Assembly (NCBI RefSeq): GCF_954871325.1
Contig: NC_088778.1
Location: forward strand, 8,837,743 to 8,901,742
Direction of reading: 5' to 3'
From: Gordionus sp. m RMFG-2023
Lineage: Eukaryota > Nematomorpha > Gordioida > Chordodea > Parachordodidae
Length of the DNA stretch: 64,000 bases
Shown here: piece after piece, positions 37,259-49,774 of the stretch
How positions within the stretch are numbered: position 1 is the stretch's first letter
Layout: every line of letters starts with the position of its first letter
Position numbers and translations under genes: made by a program
Notes under the pieces: model-generated
Database searches by the model: none
Seen by the model: only the letters and a program-made list of their open reading frames with translations
Told to the model about the DNA's origin: nothing

Positions 37259-39764
37259 TTAGCCAAAAAAATACTGTCTAAACCTCGAGATTTCGTTAAT
37301 AGATGTTCAAACCTTTGTGCCACTTATGAGCAAAATCTTAAAGTTTGCATAATAATTTTCCTAATAAAATATTGAGTTAGCCGTTTTTTAAAATCGGCTC
37401 AAAATGAGCCGTTTAACAACACTAGATGCAATGCTAAATACACAGAAACTGCAAAAGTTCAATAAATTATTTAAAAATTATTTATTTTAATAATAACATT
37501 TTGATTTAATAAATACATTAATAATATATATAAATACTATTTATTATAAATTAAAATTTTAACTTCATAAAATAAATTAACCATGCCTATTTAATGCTAT
37601 AAAAGGATTAAATTTAATATTAAATGTTTGATTAAGTAATCTACCTCCAATGATAATTTTAAATATCATAAACTATTATAAATAGCATATAAATTTTAAA
37701 TAAATTAAACTTTTATCTATTGTCATGGACAATTTATTGTAAATTTTATTTCATACTAAATTATTCTATTTAATAGGTAATGATCAAAGTATCTCTTTAA
37801 ACTCTCATTAGGCAAAATATACAAACATATCTCAAAGATATTTTTAATAAATCACATCTGTATCGATTATTTTTTTACAGAGATTCCCTACCTGTATCTA
37901 TTAGATTTAATTTGAGGACCTACCAATGATATATGGACCTACCCAACTTCTCTAAACGTCACTTATTTTATAACGTCAATTTAATTTATTTTCTGCTGTT
38001 GGTCTACGATTGAAACATGTTATTTCCTAGAGTTTTACGAAGGTTTCAAGATAAGAGAAATATATCACATCTTTTTATTTCTCTTCCTGCAAAAAATAAA
38101 ATCCCTCAAGCGGTTAGATTATATTCTATATATTAACAATTGATTATATATTGTAGGAAAAGTATGTGTGCTATCTTTTTATGAGTGTTGGCATATTATT
38201 TTATCCATTATGGGTCTTATCCAACATCAAGGAGTATCAGAGAATAGCTAAAGAAAGAATTGGATAATTTTTACATTACATAATTAGATGTTAATTTAAT
38301 ATATGCCTATCTTATTTATTTCTTGTAGAAAATATTAGAATTCAACTAAAATAATTTCATCAAAATTTATTAATTTGATTGTCTATATGGAATGTTATAT
38401 AATTATTAATTGTCATAAAATTAAAAAAGAATTTTTTAAATCTTATGTTTCTGATTTGATATTGACAATAAAACAATTTAATTAATTTAGTCTCAACTGT
38501 TGTTTGTGATGGTGCTGGATTTTTCAATAGCTGTTCTAAAACTATTATTTTAATATGTTTTTGGATTAAATATACCCTATTTTATCAATAATATTAATTG
38601 GCTTACTCCATGATTATATTTAAAAAAATCTATATTAAATACACAAAAAAATTTAAGTATCAAAAACAAATACTTTGACATAAATTTATATATTACCAAT
38701 AACAATTTTCTTTTCTTAAGAATATTTTATTAACCATTTTTTAAAAGTGAATAATATTGAAAATATACAGGTATTATTATTATTATTTGTGCTTTTACTT
38801 TATTATTGGTTTTTGCTGGATTACCATTACATAATAAATAAATAGTGGATTTAGTATTTATAATATAATTAAAATCTAAAAGTATTACTTTCTATTTTTA
38901 AATACGAATATTTGCAATTCTGCCCAACCCTTTTTATCTAGATACAGATACATGGCCTAAAAATATATTTAATTTTTTCAAAATACATTTTTTTAAAAAA
39001 TTATAATCATGTAAGTTGTGTACAATGCCAAAATTGAAAATTGATTATTAAACTTTAATTGTGAATTGAATCAAATATAGGTTCCATTCAAAATTTTGAA
39101 AATTAAGTTTGTCAACTATTTGCTATCAATTCTCTTTTTTTCTGGCATTTGTAACCAAATCAATTTTGAAAAATTGCTGATGCTGGATTGTTACTTCTTC
39201 AGTATCACAAATATTGATCATCTAAAATTTTTAACATAAAGATTTTTATCATTTGTTATGTAAAATAAAACTTGTCCTGAATTTAAAATAAATAAAATCA
39301 TACTGATAAATAATAAATTTTATACAATGAACGTAAAATAAAATTTATTTTGTTTTTGCTTTTTATTTGATAAGATGCAGATTCATCATTTTTATACATT
39401 GACCTGTTAACAACTGCACTATATACACGTGTTAAAATTTGAAATATTAAAATTGAGTATCATGTTATTGACATTCAACATGGAGTTTGTTTGAAGATCA
39501 TATTTAGCTCTACATTTCTTTAACCATAGTGAAGGTTTGGTCCTAATTGTGTTAAGCCAAAATGTTAGCAGACTGGTCTTTTATATGGTCTATAGTCAAG
39601 AACTGTCTTTTTGTAAATACAATAATTATCTTATTAATTGGCTAAATATTGATTGAGGTCTGAAATGAGATTTTTACCCATAATAAAAAGCTATAAAATA
39701 AAATATAAAGTCAACCAACCAATCAAATAATTTTAAAAAATTGTATTGCTTGTAAACTTGATGG

Positions 39765-39940
39765 GGAAGGGGGCTCTTTGAGCCCATTTTAAAAAAAGAC
39801 TAACTCAATATTTTAGCTAATATTGTTTAAGCCTTAATATTTCACTGATACTTTATACCATCCATATGAGCAAAATCTTCCGGATTGCGTAGAATTTTTC
39901 TGAATAAATTATTGAGATAGCTGTTTTTAAAAATCGAGTT
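39765..39940. repeat. Degraded copy of the TAGTGTTGTTAAACGG-type element
   Basis: It matches the 60421-60643 element in order, from the ggctctttgagcccattttaaaaa end to ...gagcaaaatcttc... and ttgagatagctgtttttaaaaatcgag. Both termini are worn. Confidence 0.6.
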
Positions 39941-40064
39941 AAAAAATTCCCATATATCTTTCATTTCTTCGTTTTCTTTAGGCTGTATTTTTCTTTTAAA
40001 AGATTTCATTCATCTACGATGATTCTTTTTCTGTATTTTATACATTATTGGAATCCATTCCGAT

Positions 40065-40826
40065 TAGAGGTCTGCATTGGGCGGGTTTTTGGACCATAAG
40101 CCCGCCCACATAATGTTTTAAAAAAAATTTAACCTGCCCGCCCATAGTTTTCAAAATAAAATATACCTGCCCGCCCACCCATTATTTATAAAAATTATTT
40201 CAACCCAAGCCCGCTATTATAAAATTTAATTATGGCCATTCTTTCAATTTTTTAAGCATCTAATAAAAAAAAATTCAGCATTACACCTCTACAAAAAGTT
40301 TTTAGGAAATTACTATATTTAGCATAAAAAAATATTCTATTTAAATTATGGATAATTTATTTGATCAAATAAATATTTATGAAAATATAAATACAAAATT
40401 GATATTATATGTAATTAATAATGCAATAATAATAATGAAACGACATTTTCTGGATTCAAACACGTTCTTCTTTGTTCTAAAAACCTTCCTGCAATGCTAA
40501 ATCCTCGTTCAGAAGAAGCACTAGTTGCAGGAATTGCTAATATTTTTCTTGCTAATCTTGATAGCTTTGGTAAAATCTATTTGTCGATTCCACCAAAGTA
40601 GTTTTAAATATACAAAAAAGTTATTTATAAAAAGCTTTTGATACCAAAAAAGGACATTTTAATTTTTAATATTCAAAAAGGTTCATACTAACAATTTTTT
40701 ATTAATATTTACTTAAATGATTTTTAATTTTTTAACCCGCCCGCCCATTCTTAAAAAAATTTTTGCCCGCCCACCTTACCACTTAGATAGACGGGCGGCC
40801 TAAACCCAGCCCAATGCAGACCTCTA
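40065..40826. mobile_element. hAT deletion derivative with transposase fragment, duplication ATTCC(G/A)AT
   Basis: The 18-bp ends TAGAGGTCTGCATTGGGC and GCCCAATGCAGACCTCTA are exact inverted repeats. Flanks are attccgat (40057-40064) and attccaat (40827-40834), an 8-bp duplication with one change. Sub-terminal cccgccc clusters occur at both sides. A hAT C-terminal remnant lies on the minus strand inside, so this is a 762-bp internally deleted copy of an autonomous hAT. Confidence 0.88.
40432..40606 (-). pseudogene. hAT transposase dimerisation-domain remnant
   Basis: The minus strand reads LSRLARKILAIPATSASSER and then GFSIAGRF, the hallmark of the hAT C-terminal dimerisation domain. The preceding LWW motif is in a different frame and a stop follows IDK, so a frameshift and a stop break it. 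Only this end of the gene is left. Confidence 0.85.
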
Positions 40827-43123
40827 ATTCCAATACTGAAGGTCCATTCATATTTATGAACATTTAATTTGACGAATTATTTACTCCTTAAATTATTCGT
40901 TTATCTGCCATGATCAACAAAATCATAAGATGAAGGCCTTTTTCACACTAAGTTGTAGGATAAAGTATCAACACAGTTAATGAATTTTAAAAATTGTTAG
41001 TATAATCGATATATTGTCGAAGCTCATCATATTCATTTAATTTGAATCTATGGCATTCTTTTATTTGCTTTTCGCAAAATCATGCTTTTCTTAGGAAAAT
41101 TTCATTTGGAATAAGGTATATATCGGGAATAATTTGTAAAATAAATAATTTTACAAAATTTATAAATAATTTTCAAAGTTGTTCATTAGATGTGACTGCA
41201 TGATGATTTTTAATGGTATATTAATAAAATTAGAATTTCAATCGAGCGACATCTGTAAATATTTAGCTTCATATAACGTCTATATAAGAGGGGTAGGAGC
41301 GATTTGCCACCAATTTTTTGAAGGATGATAGGCATACGAGGAGGGGGGGTTAATCTAAAGTAAAAATAAACGCTATTAATAGATTAAAGATAAAAATAAA
41401 TAATGATACGTTATTATTCCTGGCCTAAATAATCATAAGGCCTGAAAATTTTTAACTGAAATTGTTTTAAGGCTATAAATGGCGGCTCACCATAAGATTT
41501 TTTAAATTAATATCTTAAGGTTGTTAAAATGGGTGGGTATAAATTTTCGGGTTATAAGTCCAACTTGACCTAATGTTTTTATACGAATTTTCTGGACATG
41601 ATAATTTTTCCACAATTTCAATTAAAGCTCTTATGACTATCCATTTCTTTGTAGATTTCAATATCTCTATCATATAGACCCTGCCTACATATAATTCTCA
41701 ACATGTTCCTAATGATTAGGAAAAAGTACACCTAAGAACCCGATAAAATAATATCCAATTTATTATTCTTTCATAGTAAATCGATCTATCTTAATAACCT
41801 ACCTATTTGAAAATTCCAAATTCCTATTTAAACATTAAAAAGTTTTTTTAATTGAAATATTTCTTGCCTTGTAGTTTTGTTAAATCGGCTAAATCCTAAT
41901 AGTCAAAAAAATGGCTAACTTTTGAGGCAAGAGTAATTTTTTTAGAGGTGCTAAAAACCTATTAAAAATGGAGCTATATATCACCACCACGGTGAACCTC
42001 ATTCTGCCTTAAATAAGGGAGAAACGGCGACGATATAAAAATTTATAAAAAATATTTTAAAAAAAAACTTTTTGCTTCTCTATCTCCTATATGGCTACAA
42101 AAAAATGTGTATTTTAAAGATTCAATTTAATCTTGTAGTAGCATAATTTTGAACATTATTGTCTTTGATTTTTGGAGTTCAATTTTTATATTTTAAAATT
42201 TAGTCTTTAGATGGGGAGTGGGGGGGGGGGTAATATTATTTATATCTAGAGTTATAAAATCAATTGAAATTAAATCAATTTTAGCTGACTTCAAAAACAG
42301 ATTAAATCAAAATTTGTTTAATATTTTGTGAGTCATTAAGTAACTTGTTGGGTTGGCAAAAATAAACATCGGAATCGAATATTTAGTCTATAATCGACAT
42401 TAATTTTTATAATATAATAAAATTAACATTTATTATAATTTTATACTTATTTATTATTACACAAAAAAATAATAAACATTAATATTTATTTGATCCATCA
42501 ATAATTTTCATAAATGTTTAATAATTTTTTAATGATAATATTACAATTATTTATTGATATATTATTTTTAAAAAAGAGATTTTTATAATCGAAATAATTT
42601 ATAAAAATATATTTTTATTATTTTTAAAATGGTGCGAAATAAATTACATGTCCATTATAATATAAATATAAAATATAACAAGTTAAGTTGAGAAGAAGTA
42701 AAATGGAGGTTGGCAAAAAACAACAAATGTTTGGAAACTGATTCTTTTTATTATCTATCAAAATACCAAAATCGATACATCGCCTAAGTATTTCGACCGA
42801 TACATTTTAAAAAAGATTTAACTAAATTAGATCTTTAAAAGATGATCGATTGGCAAGAAACAAATAATCAGCATTTAAATAAAATATACCTAAATATATA
42901 TGATCTTCAACCTTAAAATATAAATTAAAAAGAAATGGAAAGTTAAAAAAGAATATTCTATTTACTGTAGGGAGGAAAAATAAATAATTTTTTTTCACAT
43001 CTCATGAGCGAGTAAATAATACGACAATTTCTAGCATAAATAATTAAGGGTGGTAAAGAAGTATAATTCTTATGGGAAAGTAAGAACATGTTGGAACTAT
43101 TAATAAAATAAAATTGCAAAGAT
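40827..43123. other. Intergenic, no gene seen
   Basis: AT-rich DNA. A few words near 41880-41930 (gttaaatcggctaaatcc) may be another eroded end of the TAGTGTTG-type element. G-runs occur at about 41340 and 42222. Confidence 0.5.
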
Positions 43124-43129
43124 TTTATT
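43124..43129 (-). promoter_or_regulatory. Polyadenylation signal AATAAA (RAB5 gene)
   Basis: The minus strand reads AATAAA about 120 bases past the RAB5 stop codon. Confidence 0.45.
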
Positions 43130-43246
43130 TTCCTAGTGTGGGCCGATTAAAAGAAACGTTTTTAAAAAAGCTCATCATTGGATAAATATGGGCTCTCGGG
43201 TCCTATAAAAAAAAATTCCGTCCAGGATTATCACAGTTCAAGACAA

Positions 43247-43518
43247 TCATTTAGAGCAACAAGAAGTAGCGGAACCGATGGTAGACGATCCGCTTTGATT
43301 ACTGTTTGCTAAATCCAGGCCACTTTTTTTCTGACCTGCCCCGTGGGCTTGCACATCCGGTCCTTTGGGAAGCTTTTTGGCGATTGCCAGAAATACTTCG
43401 TTCACGTTAATCGCGGTTTTAGCGGAAGTCTCCATAAACAGAAGCCCGTTCTCGTCGGCGAAAGCCTGGGCTTGCTCGGAGTCTACCACGCGTTTGTCGG
43501 CGAGGTCGGTTTTATTGC
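43247..43518 (-). CDS. RAB5: RAB5 exon 2 (NKTD box to CCSK)
   Basis: The acceptor is CTTTAG. The exon starts GC, completing Gly, then [15 protein letters not shown]. The Ser/Gly-rich hypervariable tail ends CCSK. Confidence 0.95.
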
Positions 43519-46500
43519 CTAAAGATAAGATAATGATATTGGAAAATTAGTATATATTTTCTTTCGGAAATGGAATATTAAACTTATTTTTTTAAAAAAA
43601 ATATTTTAAAGTTAAAGTATAACATTAAATTTGTATAATTATCAAAATTTAAAATCGCGGGGTATTGGAAAAAGATAATTCCGATAGTCAAACTTAAATT
43701 ACCAAGACCATGCTTAGTGGGCAATCGCCCTGAGCAGTCAAATTTTACGCAATTTCAGAGGCCACAAGATTTTAAAATAATTTATTTTACCTTTTTCTTA
43801 AGGGGCAAAGAGGGGGTGGTTATTTTTTAATTTGATCGGAAATTATATATAACAAAAGGATTCAACCGCTAATTGCATATTCCGTTATGGTAAATAAGCA
43901 GATTAGATTATGAATTTAGGTAATAAATAAATATATCAATATATCATACAAAAATATAAACAATTGGTAAATGACGAAATTATTAAGCATAATTTAGGTA
44001 ATATATATTATTTTATTATAATTTACGTCTTAAAATGAAAATAACCAAAAACGCAAAATCTGTAATATTTTGCTGGGGAAAGCAAATATTTCGTAAGGCG
44101 GAGCCCATGAATTTTCCCCCTCCCCCAACCTAGTTAAAGCTTTAAAGAAGGTTCATTTATTTTTTATATTTTTATCTATACGTTTCTTTCTAATTTAAAT
44201 ATAATAAATTTATAAAAACTTAGATTTGAAAAACAACCTAATTCTTTATTAATCCCTATTATAATATTACAATTCAAATAAATTCAGATAACTAACCATC
44301 ATATTTATTCTCCTCTAGTTCCTTTCCGTTCTATTCTATATTATATTATATCAAACATTAGCAAAGAACACCCAAAAGAAGTCTGGAGGTTGTTTGTAGA
44401 GTAAATTATCGTATTTAAATTATTATTTACCATCTATCTTTGAACCACAAAATAAATATTTACTTAGCAAAAAACAATAATTAACTGTAAACTATGGGCA
44501 AAACATTAAATTTTCCATTTTTCATGGCCAAGGTGATATTTGGTGCACTGTCAAGAAGTATGTGTTATCTTATTCCCAAAAATTGAATCATCTCATTTAA
44601 AATATGTGATATGTTTATGGCTGAATGTGAATCGATAAATATTTTTAAATCCTTTTCTTGTTGCAAATAAAATAATATCATATTTTTAGATACTCTTTTT
44701 TTAAAAAAATAATTAGTTTTTTTTTTAAATTACAAATAAATTGAGATTTGATTGCTTTTATCCATATATTATTATTAGGAAATTATGCATAAAATAAAAT
44801 ATTATGTTATTATATATATGCTGCCCCACTTCAGTAGTATTTGACCTTTCTTATTATTTATTTTAGCTTATTAAAAATTTTAATTTATAAAATAATCATA
44901 AAAAAATTCAAAAACTTTATTATAAAATATCAATATATAATTAAAATATGTAACTCTAATTCAAAATTATCACCCTTCGATGGTAAAATATTATTTTCAC
45001 CCAGCTTTAAATTTTTATTGCTTGCCTTTATAAATGAGGCTATTTTTTCTGACAGTGAATTAAAATTAAGCTCTAATATATTATTCAAAGAATCTTTTGC
45101 TCAAGGTCACTGATTTCTAAGCTTTTGTATTTAAATGTTACTGGTATGGTAACCTTAGATTACTTTATGATCCATTTTAAGGGTTAAGTTGTAGTATGAC
45201 AAGGAGATCCATATCAATAAAAGGTATATTTCTTTCATGTCCTAATAAATGAAGGATAGAATATTAGTAATATTTTGATATTTAGCAGTAATCATATTAT
45301 TTATAAACAGAATATATCTTGGCCTTTTTCACACGCGATCCCAATCATTATACTATATGAAAATTTAATGATTTGTAAAAAAAATTAGGATGAAAGCTTT
45401 CTGCTTATGTTCTATAATCCTATTTTGTACTGTCATAACCAAAATCTAAAAAAATTTAAATTTGTCACTGATTGTGTCACCCATCTCTTGTTTATAAAAT
45501 AATATGATGTAAACAAATTTTTTAATGAGTTTTTTTTGCCTTATATGTATAGAATATCTATTGAATACAATCTTTGTAGTCAGATTGATATGAAAACTCA
45601 TGTCTATCAATTGTATAAATTTTTAAAAAGGTTATAGAATAAACAAATTATAATATAATGTTATAAAAGAGTAAATTGTTAATTTTTTAAAATAAGGTAA
45701 ATAAATTTTCATGGGTAAACATTTTTGGTGGTCATAATGTGGTGAGTAAATATATATGCATTAAGTGGAAATTTTAAAAATATTTATATTTTCCTTATTA
45801 TCTATAAAAAATTAAATTCTAAATATATTTTTACATTAATTACAAATTAATTCATATATAATAACATTAATAAAAATTCTAATTTTTAAAAAGATTAATA
45901 AATACTTTTTAATTTGAAAATTAATATAAACTAGAAATCAAGGATTATCACATATCAATGAGTAAGTAGTATATACTATCATAGAAAAAAATAATAATGT
46001 CAATTTTTTTTTAAATATCAGACTAATCTAATATTTAATATTGGCACAAACCTAGTTAAATGTTTATAGAAATTAGAGATGCAATTTAATAGGTTTGGGT
46101 CAATACCACTGTTCAGTATTGACAATCTAATATTAGTGGCCAATACTCAAGATTGTTAATTAACCTTGAAATTTTTTTAAAAAAATGAAAACTATTTTAT
46201 ATGAATCCATAACAAAAAATCATATAAAATCTTTAAACCAATAAAAAAAAGAGAAAGACACAGCAGCCATTAATTTTTATTTCCATTTCTTTTAATTTAA
46301 CCCTCTATTGTGCCTCTCAAAAAACTATTAGTTGGTCAAGTTATATTTTTCTACTCATACTAAACTATGAAAAAAAAACTTGTTATTAATCTTAATTAAT
46401 TTTTTGTTATTTTGTTGCAATGATAAATATGCATTCAATAAAAAAATAATAAGAGAATTCAAAAATGGCAATTTTTAAAATAATGAAATTTCTAATGTGT

Positions 46501-48409
46501 ATAAATATTATATATAATATTATTTAAAATATTTTACCAATTTGTGGTATGTGTATTTAAAGATCAGCACAATAGAGGGTTAATTTACTTTTATAAATTA
46601 ATTATAAAAGATAAATAAATGGAAAATGATAATTTTGATAAAATATTTGTTTTTTTTTCAATAAATATATTTTAGTATATGCAATACTTTGTAAATATGA
46701 GAAAATTTAAAAAATGGGTAGGATTGGTTTTATAAAACTGCTGACTGTACTAGTGGATATGAATGGTTGGAAGCATTACCAAGTCGTAACTAGATAATCT
46801 CTTATCATATGAACAATTAAGAGTTGCCATAAGCCATCGATTTGGATGTAACATTGTTCAACCACATACATGCATCAAATGTAAAATATTAGTTGACTCC
46901 AAAGGAAGACATGGTCTAAATTGTATATATAGTCAATGCAGGCAAGGCATGCAGCAATTAATTTAGTTATTAGCCATTCTCTTACCAGGGCCCGTAGACC
47001 AAACATCCTGGAGCCTATAAATTTATCATTAGATGATGGCTTAAGACCAGATGGCTTAACTTTTGTGCCTTGGTCTTTAGGGAAATCCTTAATTTGGGAC
47101 TTCACATGCGTATCTTCTTTCCCAAAAAATTTAAATTCTAATCCGGTTGATATAGCCAAGAAAAATAAACAATGAAATATTCCAAATTTACAAATTATAT
47201 TTTTACACTAATCGTTATCTCTTCCCTTGGGCATATGCCAAGCGGAACTTTAAAATTCTTAAAAAATATAGGCGATAAGATAAGAGCCCTTACATCAGAA
47301 CCAAAAGAATACTTTTTTTAAAAAACAAAATCTACAAATAACTATTTTAAAATATAACTATTCATGTTTTTTGGGAACTTGTAGTCCCACCTCTGTTTTT
47401 ATAAAATAATGTTTTATTTTATTTTATATTTGATATGTAAATTTTAATAATTTTATGAAAGATTTTAAAATTTAATAAAATATACTTATAAAAAATTTTT
47501 AAAATCAAATATTTTCTTCAAAAATAAATATCAAACAATATTAGCACGATGTTACCCAAAAAAATTGATTTGATATAAATAAGTTTACAAACATAATATT
47601 AAATAATTGTGTTAAGATTGTATATTTGAAAATGTGCAATTGTATAAAATCTTGAAAATATGTAATTATTATTATTAATAGGAAAAAATATTTAAAAAAA
47701 TATAAAAATAAAACATTTATTATAACTAAAATTTTAACCCCAATTATATTCAAAAATACATAAATATCATTAATCACTAAGATTAATTAAATTGTATAAA
47801 AACTATTAAATATTTTTATTTTGGTAGATGTTAAATTTGAATATGATTCAAAAATAAGATACTATGATAACTAGTCAAAATTTTAAAAAAATTATTTGTA
47901 AAGTGCAAATTAAATAAAATTATTTAAAAAATGTCTATATAAAACAAGTATATAACTACTAAAAATATATTGATTATAAGTTATCTCATTTTTTAATATA
48001 AACAATTAATAATATATATTTCTTTACCTGCTAGTGCAATAACAATATTAGGACTAGCCTGTCGTTGTAATTCTTTAACCCAATTTTGAGCCCTAACAAA
48101 ACTATCATAATTTGTAATATCATAAACGATGATTGCAGCTTGAGCACCTCTGTAATACATAGGTGCAAGGCTATGATATCTTTCCTGACCTGCAGTATCC
48201 CATATTTCAAATTTAACAGTGGTATCATCTAAACAAATAGTTTGAGTAAGGAAAGCTGCACCAATTGTGCTTTCCTGATATTCATGAAATTGTCCTTTGA
48301 CAAATCTTAACACCAAGCTACTCTTTCCCACTGCCGATTCTCCTAGTAATACCAATTTAAATTGACATACTTTATTGGATGGATTTAATAAAGATGGTCT
48401 TTGCGACAT
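43247..48409 (-). CDS. RAB5: RAB5 small GTPase, complete coding sequence in two exons
   Basis: RAB5 controls early-endosome fusion and endocytosis by cycling between GTP and GDP forms on membranes. Exons 48409-48028 and 43518-43247 join in phase 1 (G|GC, Gly) to give 217 residues; vertebrate RAB5 is about 215. All G-box elements are present: P-loop GESAVGKSS, switch I with [27 protein letters not shown] at switch II, NKTD for guanine recognition and ETSAKT at G5. The RAB5-type [20 protein letters not shown] stretch separates it from other RABs. The C terminus is CCSK, a double-cysteine prenylation site. The catalytic Gln of DTAGQ is kept. The single intron is about 4.5 kb. The first exon is richer in A/T than the second. 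Confidence 0.96.
43519..48027 (-). other. RAB5 intron
   Basis: This 4.5-kb intron is AT-rich. The only coding-like content is the dead retroelement fragment on the opposite strand at 46726-47175. Confidence 0.85.
46726..47175 (+). pseudogene. Retroelement-associated ORF fragment
   Basis: The plus strand encodes broken pieces of a domain often found in retroelement-related proteins of invertebrate genomes. The pieces are [11 protein letters not shown], a frame change to [27 protein letters not shown], and a second frame change to [16 protein letters not shown]. They continue with [17 protein letters not shown], then [18 protein letters not shown]. The RPDG and WDxTC residues recall PD-(D/E)xK nuclease-like folds, which is an inference. 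Stops and shifts show it is dead. It lies antisense inside the RAB5 intron. The element class is not resolved. Confidence 0.7.
48028..48409 (-). CDS. RAB5: RAB5 exon 1 (P-loop to IALAG)
   Basis: ATG opens [20 protein letters not shown]. The donor is AGCAG|GTAAAG, after the first base of a Gly codon. Confidence 0.95.
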
Positions 48410-49736
48410 AAGATTATCTAAATAAAATGTTCATACATCACGATTATTTAAAAATATTACTTTAGATATTGAGCCATTTCGTAATATTATAATAATTAAA
48501 AAATGTTTTGGATGAAATTGTGGAGTGTTGGATACTAAAGGAATTATTTTGAGCCATTTTTAAAAATGGGCTAAATCGAGCCGTTTAAAAGCGCTAATAA
48601 TTTTGATATAGATTTTATTATGTTCAAATTTAATTTATACACGCTTCAGTGTACTATTATATTATTATATAAATTATATATTACCAATTTTATATAAGAC
48701 AAAAAGTATTATGCTAATATTATTAAGAAATATATAATTCAAGCTTAATTTACTTTTAATTTCGTTAATTTTGTTATTTTAGTTTAAAAAGCGTTAATAA
48801 AATGTAGTAGCGTCATATACTACAGTGCAAAAGATAAAAATTGGTTTATACTAAATAAAAGAATTTTTTTTTAAATTAAAATATATTCGCCTCAAATTTT
48901 TTCGCATCAATTTAATCAAAAGTATGTCCATGGGATTAACTTAGGAAGAGGAACCCCATCGCATAAAATATTTTACAAGTAATATTTATCATAATAATAA
49001 AACATCCTCCTATATCCCCCCCCCCTCCAGTTCTCCTCCAAATAAAAAATAAAATACAATGGCACATTCATAAGTGAAAACGAAAATTTATAGGAAATAA
49101 TTTGGACAAAGTTTTTAAACAGAAAATGAAAATTATCATGCTTTACTACCTGGGAAGCAATTAATTTTTTATTCAACAATATAGAAAATTAAAAAATTCG
49201 CATCCATTGAGTCATTCATATTTATATTTAAAGTCAAGACAAGATATACATTCTTTCTTTATAAAATTGATATCATTGAACATGAAAAACAGAAGTCCCA
49301 AGGTACTAGTGCATACAACATGAACGATATTGGAATGGGGGTTTTCCCATCGATTGGATGTTAAATTCTCATTCTATCAATAATTATCAGAGATCCGTGA
49401 CAATAGTATTTGCAAATGATAATATACTATGCACCAACTTTTTGGATAAAATCTTGACAGCTGTTTTTTAAAAATCGCCTAGAAATAGATTTTCGATCAA
49501 TACTACAGCATAAACATAATGATTTATAAATGTGCTTTAAGAGTTCCTAAGGTATATTTATTCATAAGCTAGTTAAATATAAAAAAATTTTATAGGGGAA
49601 ACATTTTTTGACATTCTTCTTAAATTATTATTTAAGCTATCTTAAAACATAAATATGATTCTGATTTTCAATTGAAGGATTTTTTTTAATTAAATTTATT
49701 TGTCAATATATTAAAAAAAACATCTTATACTTAAAA
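48410..49736. other. RAB5 upstream region and intergenic DNA
   Basis: Divergent flank of RAB5. No TATA box or other promoter element is distinguishable in such AT-rich DNA. A degraded TAGTGTTG-type end (gagccatttttaaaaatgggctaaatcgagccg) lies at about 48551-48583. A C-run lies at about 49016. Confidence 0.45.
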
Positions 49737-49742
49737 TTTATT
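49737..49742 (-). promoter_or_regulatory. Polyadenylation signal AATAAA
   Basis: The minus strand reads AATAAA about 33 bases after the stop of the coiled-coil protein, the usual spacing. Confidence 0.6.
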
Positions 49743-49774
49743 ACACCTAAACTAATATTGTTGTTGCCAATCAT

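Larger units (their letters stand above)
34846..37424. mobile_element. hAT-type element split by an LTR retroelement, duplication GATGCAAT
   Basis: The ends TAGTGTTGTTAAACGGCTC and GAGCCGTTTAACAACACTA are exact inverted repeats. They are flanked by identical GATGCAAT copies at 34838-34845 and 37425-37432. An 8-bp duplication and TAG-type ends fit hAT transposons. A short relative at 60421-60643 shows that the original element was about 220 bp and non-coding. The extra 2.3 kb is the nested retroelement at 34896-37258. Confidence 0.9.

Noticed and set aside
41960-42010. Minus-strand ATG frame near 'caccaccacggtgaacctcat'
   Set aside because: Short frame that runs into AT-rich sequence resembling a worn repeat.
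47541-47777. Hydrophobic minus-strand frame in the RAB5 intron
   Set aside because: Pure A/T-driven Phe/Ile/Leu/Asn composition with no motif.
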